Assembly (NCBI GenBank): GCA_964492555.1
Contig: CAZBKQ010000002.1
Span: forward strand, 88,067-152,066
DNA: 64,000 nt
Reading direction: 5' to 3'
From: GCA-2709075 sp964492555
Lineage (GTDB): Bacteria; Pseudomonadota; Alphaproteobacteria; MPNO01; UBA2964
Shown here piece after piece: positions 9,777 through 18,358 of this stretch (within the stretch, counting starts at the first letter, position 1; every line of letters begins with the position of its first letter). The translations under genes were made by a program, and so were the position numbers. Below the pieces are notes generated by a model. The model had not been told where the DNA came from, made no database searches, and saw only the letters and a list, made by a program, of their open reading frames with translations.

Positions 9777-10382
9777 ATGGAACCATTCATACGTCTTGCC
9801 GCCACCGCCGCGCCCTTGAAACGGGACAACATAGATACGGACCAGATCTTGCCCGCCCGGTTTCTCATGATGCCCCGCGATGAGCGTTACCGCACCTACG
9901 TATTTCGCGACCTGCGGCAAAACGCGGACGGCTCGGAAATCCCGGATTTCGTTTTGAACCAAAAACCGTTTCGCGATGCGCGGATCATTGTAGCGGGACA
10001 TAATTTCGGCTGCGGGTCCTCCCGCGAGGGGGCGGTATTTACCCTTGTCGATGCCGGATTTCGCTGCGTCATCGCGCCAGGTTTCGGCGATATTTTTTAT
10101 AACAACGCCTTTAATAACGGCTTGTTGCCGGTGATATTGCCCGGCGAAACGATAGAAATTCTCCAGGAACTTCTGGAGCACACGCCGATGCCGGAAATCA
10201 CGGTCGATCTCGAAGAGCAATTGGTGACCGGCCCGGAGAAATTCACGGCGCGGTTCGAAATTGACCCGCACCGGCGGGAGAAATTGCTGAAGGGACTCGA
10301 CCCTGTCGCCTATACGATGCAGTTCGAAGCCGCGATCAATGAATTCGAGAATACGTATGGCGCAAGTTACCCGTGGGGATGA
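9777..10382 (+). CDS. leuD: 3-isopropylmalate dehydratase small subunit
   Basis: A 201-residue small subunit that completes the isomerase. It shows NIDTDQILPARFL near the N-terminus, the swivel-domain signature GHNFGCGSSREGAVFTL near residue 75, and FGDIFYNNAFNNGLLP. Its ATG at 9777 follows the leuC stop by one base. A small membrane-protein gene begins 4 bp after its stop. leuB and leuA are not in the window. Confidence 0.95.
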   Translation: MEPFIRLAATAAPLKRDNIDTDQILPARFLMMPRDERYRTYVFRDLRQNADGSEIPDFVLNQKPFRDARIIVAGHNFGCGSSREGAVFTLVDAGFRCVIAPGFGDIFYNNAFNNGLLPVILPGETIEILQELLEHTPMPEITVDLEEQLVTGPEKFTARFEIDPHRREKLLKGLDPVAYTMQFEAAINEFENTYGASYPWG

Positions 10383-10386
10383 ATAA

Positions 10387-10614
10387 ATGAGCAGGAAGAC
10401 CACAATTCTTGTCATAACACTTTTTGCGCTTCTGGCACTCGCTGCGGCGGGGGCAATCATTGTCTGGATGCGGATCGGCGACGTGGCGATTTCCATGCAC
10501 GGATTTCTGGCCCTCGGGCTGGGGGTTTTGCTGACTTTCGGGCTGGGTGCCGGGCTGATGTTTCTGGTCTTTTACAGCAACCGCCACGGATATGACGACG
10601 CGACGGATAAGTAG
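10387..10614 (+). CDS. Small two-span membrane protein
   Basis: A 75-residue protein with two predicted transmembrane helices (residues ~6-27 and ~38-65) and a short polar tail (SNRHGYDDATDK). It starts 4 bp after leuD and probably belongs to the same transcript. I do not recognise a named family. Small two-span proteins of this type are common behind leuCD in alphaproteobacteria, but I cannot assign a role. Short inverted repeats between this gene and the convergent response regulator (GAGCGC/GCGCTC, 10621-10646) could act in termination. Confidence 0.6.
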   Translation: MSRKTTILVITLFALLALAAAGAIIVWMRIGDVAISMHGFLALGLGVLLTFGLGAGLMFLVFYSNRHGYDDATDK

Positions 10615-10644
10615 GATGGCGAGCGCCCGGACGACTGAGAGCGC

Positions 10645-11163
10645 TCAGACCAGACCCTTGCGGCGCTCTCCGTCGGGAGGCAGATAACCTTTCTTCCGCC
10701 GCCGGCGGTCGGGACCGAAATATTTCGGCGCCGCTACAAAGGAAGTTTCGTCCTCCACCAGAAAAGCGATTTTTTCTGCAAGCGCCGACACGGAGACTGG
10801 CTTGAGCAGCAAGACATTCACCCCTGCATCGCGTGACTGCGTGACCTCTTTCTGATCAACCCGGCCGGCGGCCATGATGATGGGAATGAATCGGATGCGG
10901 TCATCGGATTGCCGGATATTCCGGGCCAGAGTCAACCCATCCATCGGCCGCATATGCCAGTCAGCCAGAACCAGATCGGGCGTCGCGGCGCTCAAAATTT
11001 CGAGCGCTTCATTTCCCGATTTGGCGAGTCTGACGGTTTCGACACCGAGACCATTCAGCATTGTGCCGAAAATCCGGCGCATGCGCGCATTATCCTCCGC
11101 GACAAGGACGTCGAGTTCCGAGAAATCGTACCGCGCACCAGCGATTAAAGAATGCTGATTCAT
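10645..11163 (-). CDS. Single-domain response regulator with Arg-rich tail
   Basis: A 172-residue CheY-like protein. Acidic residues Glu23 and Asp24, the phospho-acceptor Asp68 (LVLADWHM) and Lys121 (LLLKPVS) are present. The position that usually holds Thr or Ser after beta-4 reads Ala99 (IIMAAG), which may alter the switch. After the receiver domain the tail YFGPDRRRRKKGYLPPDGERRKG follows, a pattern common in alphaproteobacterial receivers. There is no output domain, so it probably acts through protein contacts. No partner kinase is adjacent. A 7-bp inverted repeat (GGCGCTT 11169-11175, AAGCGCC 11188-11194) lies just upstream of the start and could fold in the 5' leader. Confidence 0.85.
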   Translation of the reverse strand: MNQHSLIAGARYDFSELDVLVAEDNARMRRIFGTMLNGLGVETVRLAKSGNEALEILSAATPDLVLADWHMRPMDGLTLARNIRQSDDRIRFIPIIMAAGRVDQKEVTQSRDAGVNVLLLKPVSVSALAEKIAFLVEDETSFVAAPKYFGPDRRRRKKGYLPPDGERRKGLV

Positions 11164-11275
11164 GAATGGGCGCTTTTTGGCAAAAGGAAGCGCCTATAAT
11201 CTGGATAATAAGGGTAAATAAAGGATGAAGGGGCCTTTGACCCGCGGGCGTGACACGAATTATGCGAAGGGCGAA

Positions 11276-11530
11276 TTACGGACGTTTCAGCCTTACCCCC
11301 TGCCCACCCGACCGGGATTCGAAGAGAAAACACACACCCGCTTGTTCCAGCGTGGTCTGTAGCCGAACCACAATCGCATTTTTCGGTGGCCGGGTTTCGT
11401 TTTCATAACGGTTAATCGTTGAAAGCCCGACGCCGGAAACCTCGGCAAGATAGGGTTGAGTCCATTTCAACAACCCTCGCGCCGCCCGGCATTGATCGGG
11501 GGTCATTGAACGGGATTCAGTATTTGCCAT
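11276..11530 (-). CDS. Short XRE-family helix-turn-helix protein
   Basis: An 84-residue protein that is almost entirely one HTH domain: QCRAARGLLKWTQPYLAEVSGVGLSTINRYENETRPPKNA, followed by a short C-terminal strand region (GVCFLFESRSGGQGVRLKRP). This build is common in alphaproteobacteria, and such proteins are presumed regulators. I start at the ATG giving MANTESRS; a longer frame upstream is possible but starts in poorly coding sequence. It is divergent from the aromatic operon that begins at 11667, with ~136 bp between them, so it could regulate that operon. That is an inference from position only. Confidence 0.7.
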   Translation of the reverse strand: MANTESRSMTPDQCRAARGLLKWTQPYLAEVSGVGLSTINRYENETRPPKNAIVVRLQTTLEQAGVCFLFESRSGGQGVRLKRP

Positions 11531-11666
11531 GCGCGGCGCCTCCTTCGCGGGCAAGCGACAATTTTTGAAAAACGAAGCCTCACGATCCAATCACTTTCCC
11601 GTGCGCGCATGTGCTTGACAGGGAAAAGCCGGTCGATAGGCTCGGCGCCACACAGGAGGGGCAGAA

Positions 11667-12656
11667 ATGAAGAAGTTACCGATCACCTTTGCTTGCGGTC
11701 CATACGACCGTATGGAAGCGCTCAATCTCGGGCTGATCCAGCCGGAAGGAATCGATCTCCGCTATATCGCGATCCAGTCGCCTCCGGAGATTTTCGCGCG
11801 TATGCAGAAAACACGGTCCTTCGACATCGCGGAAATGTCGATGGCGCATTACATGATCATGCGCGCCCGGGGAGAATTTCCTTATGTAGCCATCCCCGTT
11901 TTCCCCTCCCGCGTGTTTCGGCACGGCTTTATTTTTATCAACAGGAATTCCGGGATCGAAAAACCGTCCGACCTTTCCGGCAAACGCATCGGAGTTCAGG
12001 AATACCGCCAGACCGCGGGGGTCTGGGTGCGCGGCATCCTGCAACACGAATACGATGTCGATCTCGACAGCGTTCAATGGGTTGAAGGCGGGGTGAATAC
12101 GCCGCGCCCGGAAGACGAAGACATGGATTTGCGTCCTTTGGGCGGGATGGAGATAGAAATTATCCCCGGCGATGAATGTCTGAGCGACCAACTGGAAGCC
12201 GGAAAAATAGACGCCTATTTCGGCGCTCGGCGGCCAGAATCGTTTGACAAGGGCGAGAATGTCGTCCGGCTGTTCCCGGAATACCGGGCCGAGGAGAAAT
12301 CCTATTACCAGCGCACCGGTTTCCATCCGATCATGCACACCATTGTCATGCGCGAGGAGCTTCACGAAGAACATCCCTGGGTCGCGGAAGCGATGTTCAA
12401 GGCCTGTCAGGCCTCAAAAAATTGGGCGTTGGACGCGATGAAGTTTTCCGGCGCGCAAAAACTCATGCTGCCCTGGCTGCATGAGGAAATCGCTGAGATG
12501 CACGCGCTGATGGGTGACGACCCCTGGCCCTATGGCGTTGACGCAAATCGCAAGATGCTGGAGGCCTTCGCGGGCTATCTGGCGGAACAGCATTTCCTCG
12601 AAAACGCCCCCGACGTGGATGCGCTTTTCACCCCCATCATCGCCTGGACCGAGTAG
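11667..12656 (+). CDS. 4,5-dihydroxyphthalate decarboxylase-like / solute-binding-fold protein
   Basis: A 329-residue protein of the family annotated as 4,5-dihydroxyphthalate decarboxylase or ABC substrate-binding-like. It has a periplasmic-binding-protein-type fold (LPITFACGPYDRMEALNLGLIQPEGIDL, then FDIAEMSMAHYMIMRARGEFPYVAIPVFPSRVFRHGFIF). There is no signal peptide, so a cytoplasmic enzyme is more likely than a transport protein. The ribosome site GGAGG precedes the ATG. It leads an operon with an amidohydrolase-type decarboxylase and a Rieske oxygenase, which supports a role in aromatic acid breakdown. The actual substrate is not known. Confidence 0.78.
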   Translation: MKKLPITFACGPYDRMEALNLGLIQPEGIDLRYIAIQSPPEIFARMQKTRSFDIAEMSMAHYMIMRARGEFPYVAIPVFPSRVFRHGFIFINRNSGIEKPSDLSGKRIGVQEYRQTAGVWVRGILQHEYDVDLDSVQWVEGGVNTPRPEDEDMDLRPLGGMEIEIIPGDECLSDQLEAGKIDAYFGARRPESFDKGENVVRLFPEYRAEEKSYYQRTGFHPIMHTIVMREELHEEHPWVAEAMFKACQASKNWALDAMKFSGAQKLMLPWLHEEIAEMHALMGDDPWPYGVDANRKMLEAFAGYLAEQHFLENAPDVDALFTPIIAWTE

Positions 12657-12696
12657 CACTATATCGGCAGTCGAGGGCCGATCGCGGGAGAACATA

Positions 12697-13470
12697 ATGA
12701 TCGTCGATTTTCAGCATCACTACACCCCGCGCGAGCTCTTCAAGGCCGATCCGGATGCGGGAAACAAGACNNNNNNNNNNNNNNNNNNNNNNNNNNNNNN
12801 NNNNNNNNNNNNNNNNNNNNNNNNNNNNNNNNNNNNNNNNNNNNNNNNNNNNNNNNNNNNNNNNNNNNNNGTGGTTATTACTTCCGAGTTCGGCACAACG
12901 CTCGACGACCCGGCGCTGGATCCATTCTGGGAAGCGGCGCAGGCACTTGGCATGTATGTATTCGTTCATCCCGCCCTGAAGCTGGATTACGGACAACAAT
13001 ATGACGCGTTCGACCTGGCGCGTTCGGTCGGTCGGGAATTCTCGCTGGTCCAGGCGACGATCCGCCTGATCAATGGCGGAGTCCTGGACCGGTTTCCCGA
13101 ACTTGTCGTCCAATTCGCCCATCTCTCGGGCGGTATCGCTTCGGTACTGGGCCGCATCCGTTCCTATCAGGACAAGGGATTCTGGGGCACCGCCGATAAT
13201 GAACGCCACGGCTCCCTGCTGGAGCATGATTTCGATTATTACCTGCGCAAAAGGCTTGTATTCGACACGGCGGGTTTCTGCGGCGACGTGCGATCGGTTG
13301 AGACCACGCTGGTGGAACTGCCGGCGGAAAGAATTGTCTTCGCCTCCGATTATCCTCAGGAAATCCGCGCGCGCGACGCGGTAAAGGACTTTGTCGACGG
13401 GATTCGCGGGCTGGGCGCGGCGGGTGAGACAATTCTGGACAATACAGGGCTGTTGATCCCCGGAAAGTAA
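12697..13470 (+). CDS. Amidohydrolase family protein (interrupted by assembly gap)
   Basis: An amidohydrolase-2/ACMSD-type metal-dependent hydrolase or decarboxylase. The N-terminus MIVDFQHHYTPRELF carries the HxH-like metal motif. After the gap come FVHPALKLDYG (metal His), VVQFAHLSGG (His) and IVFASDYP (catalytic Asp). Family members have well over 300 residues, yet only ~224 are visible outside the 100-N run, so the gap probably hides more sequence than it shows. Apparent frame continuity across the N run carries no information. Enzymes of this family decarboxylate aromatic acids or open lactones, consistent with the Rieske oxygenase genes directly downstream. Confidence 0.75.
   Translation: MIVDFQHHYTPRELFKADPDAGNKXXXXXXXXXXXXXXXXXXXXXXXXXXXXXXXXXXVVITSEFGTTLDDPALDPFWEAAQALGMYVFVHPALKLDYGQQYDAFDLARSVGREFSLVQATIRLINGGVLDRFPELVVQFAHLSGGIASVLGRIRSYQDKGFWGTADNERHGSLLEHDFDYYLRKRLVFDTAGFCGDVRSVETTLVELPAERIVFASDYPQEIRARDAVKDFVDGIRGLGAAGETILDNTGLLIPGK
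12771..12870. other. Assembly gap (100 N)
   Basis: Exactly 100 N, the conventional placeholder for a scaffold join of unknown size. It interrupts the amidohydrolase gene after its first ~25 codons. The two flanks are both amidohydrolase-like, so the join itself is plausible. Confidence 0.99.
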
Positions 13471-13537
13471 TGCGGCGTGCGGTCGCATACGCCTTTGCGT
13501 AAAATCGCCTTATCATCGCAGATATGGAGTGAAAACC

Positions 13538-14794
13538 ATGTGCGCCATGACAACCGAAGACCTTAAACAACGCGTGGGCTGGCCCGGACAGGGTGTCCAC
13601 CAGGTTCCCTATCGCGTCTATACCGACCCCGAAATCTACGTCGAAGAGCAGCAGCGTATCTTCCGCGGCGCGGTGTGGAATTTCATCGGCATGGAATCGG
13701 AAGTACCGGAGACCGGCGATTTTGTAACGCGCTATGCCGGGGATACGCCGGTCGTCATGGTCCGGGACGAAGAGGGCGCAATCAATGTGCTGGTCAATCA
13801 ATGCTGCCATCGCGGCAATCTGGTCTGCACCAAATCCAAGGGCAATGAAGATCACCTGACCTGCGTCTATCACAACTGGATTTACGACCTGAAGGGCAAT
13901 CTGACATCGGTGGCGTTCCGCCGGGGAATCAACGGGCGCGGCGGGATGCCGGAAGATTTTTCGATGGAAGGGCGCGGCATGCCGCGCCTGCGGGTCGACA
14001 ACTATAACGGGCTGGTCTTCGCGAGTTTCAGCGACGCGGTGCCCGCGCTCTTGGATTATCTGGGTGCGGAGATGCGCGCCAACCTGGACCGGGTTGCCGG
14101 ACGCAAGATGAAGCTGATCGGCATGCATCACCAATACATGCCGAATAACTGGAAGCTCTACATGGAGAACGTGCGCGATTCCTATCACGCGAGTCTGTTG
14201 CACATGTTCCAGGCCGCCTTCGGGATCAACCGGCTTACCATGGATGGCGGTATCAAGCTGTCCGGCGATGGCTGGCACCATATCAGCTATTCGATGGAGG
14301 AAACCGATAGCGGGGCCGACGATGCCTATAAGGGCAAAAACCTGCACGCCATGGATCACGGCTTCGAAATGGCCGACCCGAAACTGGTCGAGAAATGGCG
14401 CGAATTCGATTGCGGCACCACATTGGCGATCCAGTCGATCTATCCCAACTTTGTCTGCCAGCAGATATACAATTCTCTCGCGTTGCGCCTGTGCGTTCCC
14501 AAGGGCCCTGAACATTGCGAGCTGGTCTGGTGGGTGTTGGGAACCGAGGAAGACACCGACGAACAGCACGATATCCGCGTGACGCAAAGCAACATGATCG
14601 GCCCGGCCGGGTTGATTTCCATGGAGGACGGGGTCGTTGGCGGCTGGGTCCAGCGGGCGACGATACGCGACGGCGACAGCCTGACGATGCTTGAAATGGG
14701 CGGGCGCGACGTGGAACCAAGCGAGAATTCGCGCGCGACTGAAGTTTCGATCCGCGGATTCTGGAACGGCTGGCGTTCCCTGATGGAAATTTAA
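13538..14794 (+). CDS. Rieske aromatic ring-hydroxylating dioxygenase, alpha subunit
   Basis: A 418-residue oxygenase component. The Rieske [2Fe-2S] ligands are Cys89-x-His91 and Cys109-x2-His112 (LTCVYHNW). The mononuclear iron histidines are His217 and His222 in DSYHASLLH, preceded by the bridging Asp214. Such enzymes cis-dihydroxylate aromatic rings using electrons from a ferredoxin and reductase, neither of which is encoded nearby. The ATG at 13538 has GGAG 8 bp upstream; a GTG nine bases earlier is less likely. The beta subunit follows 18 bp later. It is closely paralogous to the protein at 60933-62183, with the metal ligands at identical residue numbers. Confidence 0.9.
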   Translation: MCAMTTEDLKQRVGWPGQGVHQVPYRVYTDPEIYVEEQQRIFRGAVWNFIGMESEVPETGDFVTRYAGDTPVVMVRDEEGAINVLVNQCCHRGNLVCTKSKGNEDHLTCVYHNWIYDLKGNLTSVAFRRGINGRGGMPEDFSMEGRGMPRLRVDNYNGLVFASFSDAVPALLDYLGAEMRANLDRVAGRKMKLIGMHHQYMPNNWKLYMENVRDSYHASLLHMFQAAFGINRLTMDGGIKLSGDGWHHISYSMEETDSGADDAYKGKNLHAMDHGFEMADPKLVEKWREFDCGTTLAIQSIYPNFVCQQIYNSLALRLCVPKGPEHCELVWWVLGTEEDTDEQHDIRVTQSNMIGPAGLISMEDGVVGGWVQRATIRDGDSLTMLEMGGRDVEPSENSRATEVSIRGFWNGWRSLMEI

Positions 14795-14812
14795 CGAAGG
14801 AAGAGCCAAGCA

Positions 14813-15286
14813 ATGACGCCGGAAGAAGCGGAACGGCAAATCCGCAACCTGATATACGATTACGCCCACTGCATCGATGACGACCGGCTTGAGGAATGGC
14901 CGGATTTCTTCACGGAAAAATGCTTCTATCAGGTGATTTCACGGGTCGATCATGACGCGGGATTACCGGCGGGCATCATCACCTGCACCAGCCGCGGCAT
15001 GCTGGTCGACCGGATCGTCAGCCTGCGCAACGCCAATATCTATGAACCGCATGTCTATCGCCACCTGATCAGCGCGGTAAGGGTACGCGGTGAGGAGAAC
15101 GGCGCCTGGAAGGCGCAGACGGGTTATGGCGTCATCCGGACAATGGAAGAAGGCGATATTTCGGTCTTCAATACCGGAAAATATGTCGATGAAATCGTCT
15201 TTGAAGAGGGCGGACCCAAAATAAAGAGCCGCATCTGCGTGTTCGATTCCCGCCGGGTCGATACGCTGCTGGTAATCCCGATATAA
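14813..15286 (+). CDS. Ring-hydroxylating dioxygenase, beta subunit
   Basis: A 157-residue NTF2-like-fold small subunit that forms the alpha3beta3 oxygenase with the upstream gene. The signature YAHCIDDDRLEEWPDFFTE is near the N-terminus, ANIYEPHVYRHLIS in the middle, and CVFDSRRVDTLLVIPI at the C-terminus. It is a good match to the second beta subunit at 62188-62685, so both pairs derive from one ancestral alpha-beta unit. It is the last gene of the operon and is followed by a hairpin terminator. Confidence 0.88.
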   Translation: MTPEEAERQIRNLIYDYAHCIDDDRLEEWPDFFTEKCFYQVISRVDHDAGLPAGIITCTSRGMLVDRIVSLRNANIYEPHVYRHLISAVRVRGEENGAWKAQTGYGVIRTMEEGDISVFNTGKYVDEIVFEEGGPKIKSRICVFDSRRVDTLLVIPI

Positions 15287-15312
15287 AAAGGGCGGCCCGA
15301 AGACCGCCCTTT
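15287..15312. terminator. Bidirectional intrinsic terminator
   Basis: A 9-bp perfect stem AAAGGGCGG/CCGCCCTTT with an 8-base loop lies directly after the Rieske beta stop and 22 bp beyond the convergent hydratase/lyase stop. Read leftward, the stem is followed by TTATAT, which together with the stem gives a strong U-run, so it should terminate the leftward operon efficiently. Read rightward the U-run is short (TTT then CCGTTT), so termination there is weaker. Confidence 0.75.
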
Positions 15313-15334
15313 CCGTTTCCCGAAATGGCGGGGA

Positions 15335-16249
15335 CTATTTGCGCCGTGCCGCCTTCTTGGCGGCTTTTTTCGCGCTTTTCTTCGCGGATTTTTTGGTTGC
15401 GCCGCCTTTACCTTCGCCGGCCCCGATATAGGGCGAGAAGACCGGCTTATAGGCCTTTTCGTCGATAAACTGGCGGATACCTTCCTGATAGGAATCATGA
15501 CCACGCGCCGCATCGCGCATTTTGATCTCAGCCTGCTTGGCCGCGAGGTAATCCGCCGCCGCATCCCAATGCATATTCTGGGTAGCGCGGATGGCGTGTT
15601 TGGTGCCGCGCAACACGTTCTGGTTCTTCTGCAGCAATTCCTTGGCGAGTTTAAGCGTTTCGCGCTTCAGGTTTTTCTTCGGCACCGACATCGTCACCAG
15701 ACGCATCTTTTCCGCTTCCTTGCCGGTGAAGGTCCGGCCCGAACAGGCGTAATACATCGCATCGCGCGGGCTGACCGTATCCGACATCATCTTGGAAACC
15801 ATGCCGCCCGGCAGGATCCCCCAATTGACTTCCGACAGGCTGAAGATCGCGTCATCGGCGGCAACGGCAAAGTCGGAACAAATGCAGTGGGTGAAAGCAC
15901 CCCCAACGCAATAGCCGTTGATCATCGCGATGGTCGGCTTGTTGTACATCCAAAGCACGTCGCTGCGCCAACGGCTGTTGGCGCCGGCTTCGGCCTTGGC
16001 TGCCGTGTTACCGTCGGTCTCACGGAAATATTCCTTTAGGTCCTGGCCCGCGCTATAGGCCGTTCCGGCACCGGTCAGAATAACCAGCTTGGTATCCGGA
16101 TCGATTTCCAGCGCCTTCATGATTTCCATCATTTCGCGATGGAATGTCGGGCTCATCGCGTTGCGTTTTTCGGGACGGTTGAATGTCACCCAAGTGATCC
16201 CGTCCTTCTGTTGATCGACTTTTACGCAGGTGTATTTCTTGGTCAGCAT
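15335..16249 (-). CDS. p-Hydroxycinnamoyl-CoA (feruloyl-CoA) hydratase/lyase-like protein with Lys/Ala tail
   Basis: A 304-residue crotonase-fold protein close to the feruloyl-CoA hydratase/lyase group, which cleaves feruloyl-CoA to vanillin and acetyl-CoA. Hallmarks are FNRPEKRNAMSP, GQDLKEYFRE (with the Tyr used by the Pseudomonas enzyme), KPTIAMINGYCVGGAF and SLSEVNWGILPGG with the catalytic Glu. The residue matching the active-site Ser of the Pseudomonas enzyme appears to be Thr (GGAFTHC). After the normal C-terminus (YKPVFSPYIG) a histone-like tail of about 25 residues follows, built of repeated AKK units. It is the last gene of a leftward operon that also encodes an ADP-forming acyl-CoA synthetase. 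Confidence 0.8.
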   Translation of the reverse strand: MLTKKYTCVKVDQQKDGITWVTFNRPEKRNAMSPTFHREMMEIMKALEIDPDTKLVILTGAGTAYSAGQDLKEYFRETDGNTAAKAEAGANSRWRSDVLWMYNKPTIAMINGYCVGGAFTHCICSDFAVAADDAIFSLSEVNWGILPGGMVSKMMSDTVSPRDAMYYACSGRTFTGKEAEKMRLVTMSVPKKNLKRETLKLAKELLQKNQNVLRGTKHAIRATQNMHWDAAADYLAAKQAEIKMRDAARGHDSYQEGIRQFIDEKAYKPVFSPYIGAGEGKGGATKKSAKKSAKKAAKKAARRK

Positions 16250-16279
16250 TAATTCCTCCCTTGCTGAATTGGTTGCGGC

Positions 16280-18358
16280 CTAATTTTTCCAGACCGGCCT
16301 TATATCGACTGCCCGGACACCCTGCCCTTCTTCGAGAACGATCAACGGATTGATCTCGATTTCAGACAGATTTTCCCGATGTTCCAGAAAGAACGCCGAG
16401 AGTATTGAAACCGCCCGCGCGAGAGCGTCCACGTCGCGAGCCGCCTGCCCCCGGAAAGCGTCCAGAATTTTGGCGCCGCGTAACTCCGACAGCATCGCAT
16501 GAACTTCGTTTTCGTCAACGGGGGCGAGGCGCAACGACACATCTTTAAGAACCTCGACAAATATCCCGCCCAGCCCGACTACCAGCAACGGACCGAACCC
16601 CGGATCATTGCGGATACCCACCAGCATCTCGGTGCCCGACACCATCTCCTGCACCAGAAAGCCTGATATATTGTCCGCGCCGATCGAGGCGATCAGGTCT
16701 TCCGCTTCCGCAATCACCGCTTCCCGGCTGTCGAGCCCCAACCGGACACCTCCGGCTTCGGTCTTGTGGCTGATTGAATCGGAGACAATTTTGAGCGCGA
16801 CGGGAAAGCCGATTTCGGCGGCCGCATCCGCGGCGCCTTTCGGATCAGCGGCAATGGCCTGTTTGGGGGCCTGAATCCCGGCCTCTTCCAGCGCCATTGC
16901 AAGGGTGTCATCATTCAGGGTGCTGTCCAGATTCGCCGGCGGAATTTCAGGAATGCCGCGCCGCAGCGCCTCACCATATTTGATCAGCGCCTGTGCCGCC
17001 CGCACCGTCTGCGGAATACCGAACAGGAACGGGATACCCGCCGCGTCCTGAAAATCACGGTACTTGTCGTCGGCATTTTCACTCATCCGGACAAGACCGA
17101 TGATCGGTTTGTCGGTTTCACCTTTCAGCCGAACGTAATGCTGGTGGGTTTCTTCCGTATCGGTTGGCAGCGGCAGACGCCCCTGCAACGCCACAATATC
17201 GACCCCGGGATCGTCGGCAAACAGGCTGCAGAGCTGCGAGAACCGCTCCACATTCCCGGCAAGCCGCGTGCCCGCATCCATCGGGTTATGGACATCCACA
17301 TCTTCGGGGATGATTTCTTCCATTCTCGCAATGGTTTCGGGGGCAAGCTGCGCCAGCGTCGCGCCCTCTTCCTCCGCCGCGTCGATCGATAACCCGACCG
17401 CGCCGCCGGACGAGGTGACGACCGCCAGCCGGTTCCCCGCCGGATAACGCTTCTGCTGGAAGGCGAGAACAATCTCCACCATATCGTCGAGATTATTGGC
17501 CCGCGTCACGCCCAGGCGGCGGCAGGCCGCCATAAACACATCGTCATCGACCGCCACCGCGCCGGTATGGGTCTTCGCCTGTTCCTTGCCCATTTCTGAA
17601 CGGCCGAGTTTCAACACGATAACCGGCTTTCCGGCATGGAAGGCGCGTTCGGCCGCCGCCATAAAGGCGTCGGGCCGCCGGATACTCTCCAACATGCCGA
17701 CGATGATTTCCGTATCCGGATCGTCAACCAGAAAATTGACGTAATCCGCGCAATCGAGGCCAAATTCATTGCCGCAGGACACCGCATAGGAAAAACCAAG
17801 CCCGCGCTGCGCGGCGCGCGCGAACCAGTAACCGAGCGTGCCGCCCGAATGGAACACGCCGCCGACATTACCCTGTTTCAGATTGCGCAAGCGGCTGGTC
17901 GGGTATTGCAGGATTTTCCGGGGCAGCGAAAACGTCCCCATGCAGTTGGGACCGCAAACCGACAGGTTGGCGTCCGTCACCATCTGCCTGAGCTCTTCTC
18001 CGCGCTCCGCGCCAATTTTCTTGCGGCCTTCACCGAACCCGGCGGAGAAAATCGTCGCCGCCTTCAGCCCGTTGGCAATGCCGTCCTTAATTACTTCATT
18101 CACAAAACGCGCGGGCACCAGCACGGCGGCATGATCCACCTGTTCCGGCAAGGACGCGAAATCGGGATAGACCTTTTCGCCCCAGAGCTCTTCCCGGCGC
18201 GGGTTGATCAGATAGGCGCGAAGCGGCATGCCCGCATCCTTCAGGTTTTGAAACAATACGCGGGACCATCCTTCGCCGCCTGTCTCGGAAGCTCCGACAA
18301 TGGCCATCGATTCCGGTTTCAGCAGCGGGTCGACATTACGAAACATTACCAGCCTCAA
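16280..18358 (-). CDS. ADP-forming acyl-CoA synthetase (acetate-CoA ligase family)
   Basis: A 692-residue fused synthetase. It has a CoA-binding Rossmann domain (SMAIVGASE near residue 18), succinyl-CoA-ligase-like domains with the phospho-histidine loop THTGAVAVDD, and a C-terminal ATP-grasp domain (FPVALKIVSDSISHKTEAGGV, then FLVQEMVSGTEMLVG). FerA of Sphingobium SYK-6, which activates ferulate, belongs to this family and is paired there with a feruloyl-CoA hydratase/lyase (FerB). Here a hydratase/lyase follows 30 bp downstream, so activation of a hydroxycinnamate or similar side-chain acid is the best guess. The start overlaps the thioesterase stop by 4 bp. Confidence 0.85.
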   Translation of the reverse strand: MRLVMFRNVDPLLKPESMAIVGASETGGEGWSRVLFQNLKDAGMPLRAYLINPRREELWGEKVYPDFASLPEQVDHAAVLVPARFVNEVIKDGIANGLKAATIFSAGFGEGRKKIGAERGEELRQMVTDANLSVCGPNCMGTFSLPRKILQYPTSRLRNLKQGNVGGVFHSGGTLGYWFARAAQRGLGFSYAVSCGNEFGLDCADYVNFLVDDPDTEIIVGMLESIRRPDAFMAAAERAFHAGKPVIVLKLGRSEMGKEQAKTHTGAVAVDDDVFMAACRRLGVTRANNLDDMVEIVLAFQQKRYPAGNRLAVVTSSGGAVGLSIDAAEEEGATLAQLAPETIARMEEIIPEDVDVHNPMDAGTRLAGNVERFSQLCSLFADDPGVDIVALQGRLPLPTDTEETHQHYVRLKGETDKPIIGLVRMSENADDKYRDFQDAAGIPFLFGIPQTVRAAQALIKYGEALRRGIPEIPPANLDSTLNDDTLAMALEEAGIQAPKQAIAADPKGAADAAAEIGFPVALKIVSDSISHKTEAGGVRLGLDSREAVIAEAEDLIASIGADNISGFLVQEMVSGTEMLVGIRNDPGFGPLLVVGLGGIFVEVLKDVSLRLAPVDENEVHAMLSELRGAKILDAFRGQAARDVDALARAVSILSAFFLEHRENLSEIEINPLIVLEEGQGVRAVDIRPVWKN

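Noticed and set aside
13070..14869. 599-codon minus-strand frame opposite the Rieske oxygenase
   Set aside because: Shadow of the alpha-subunit gene, which has every metal ligand.
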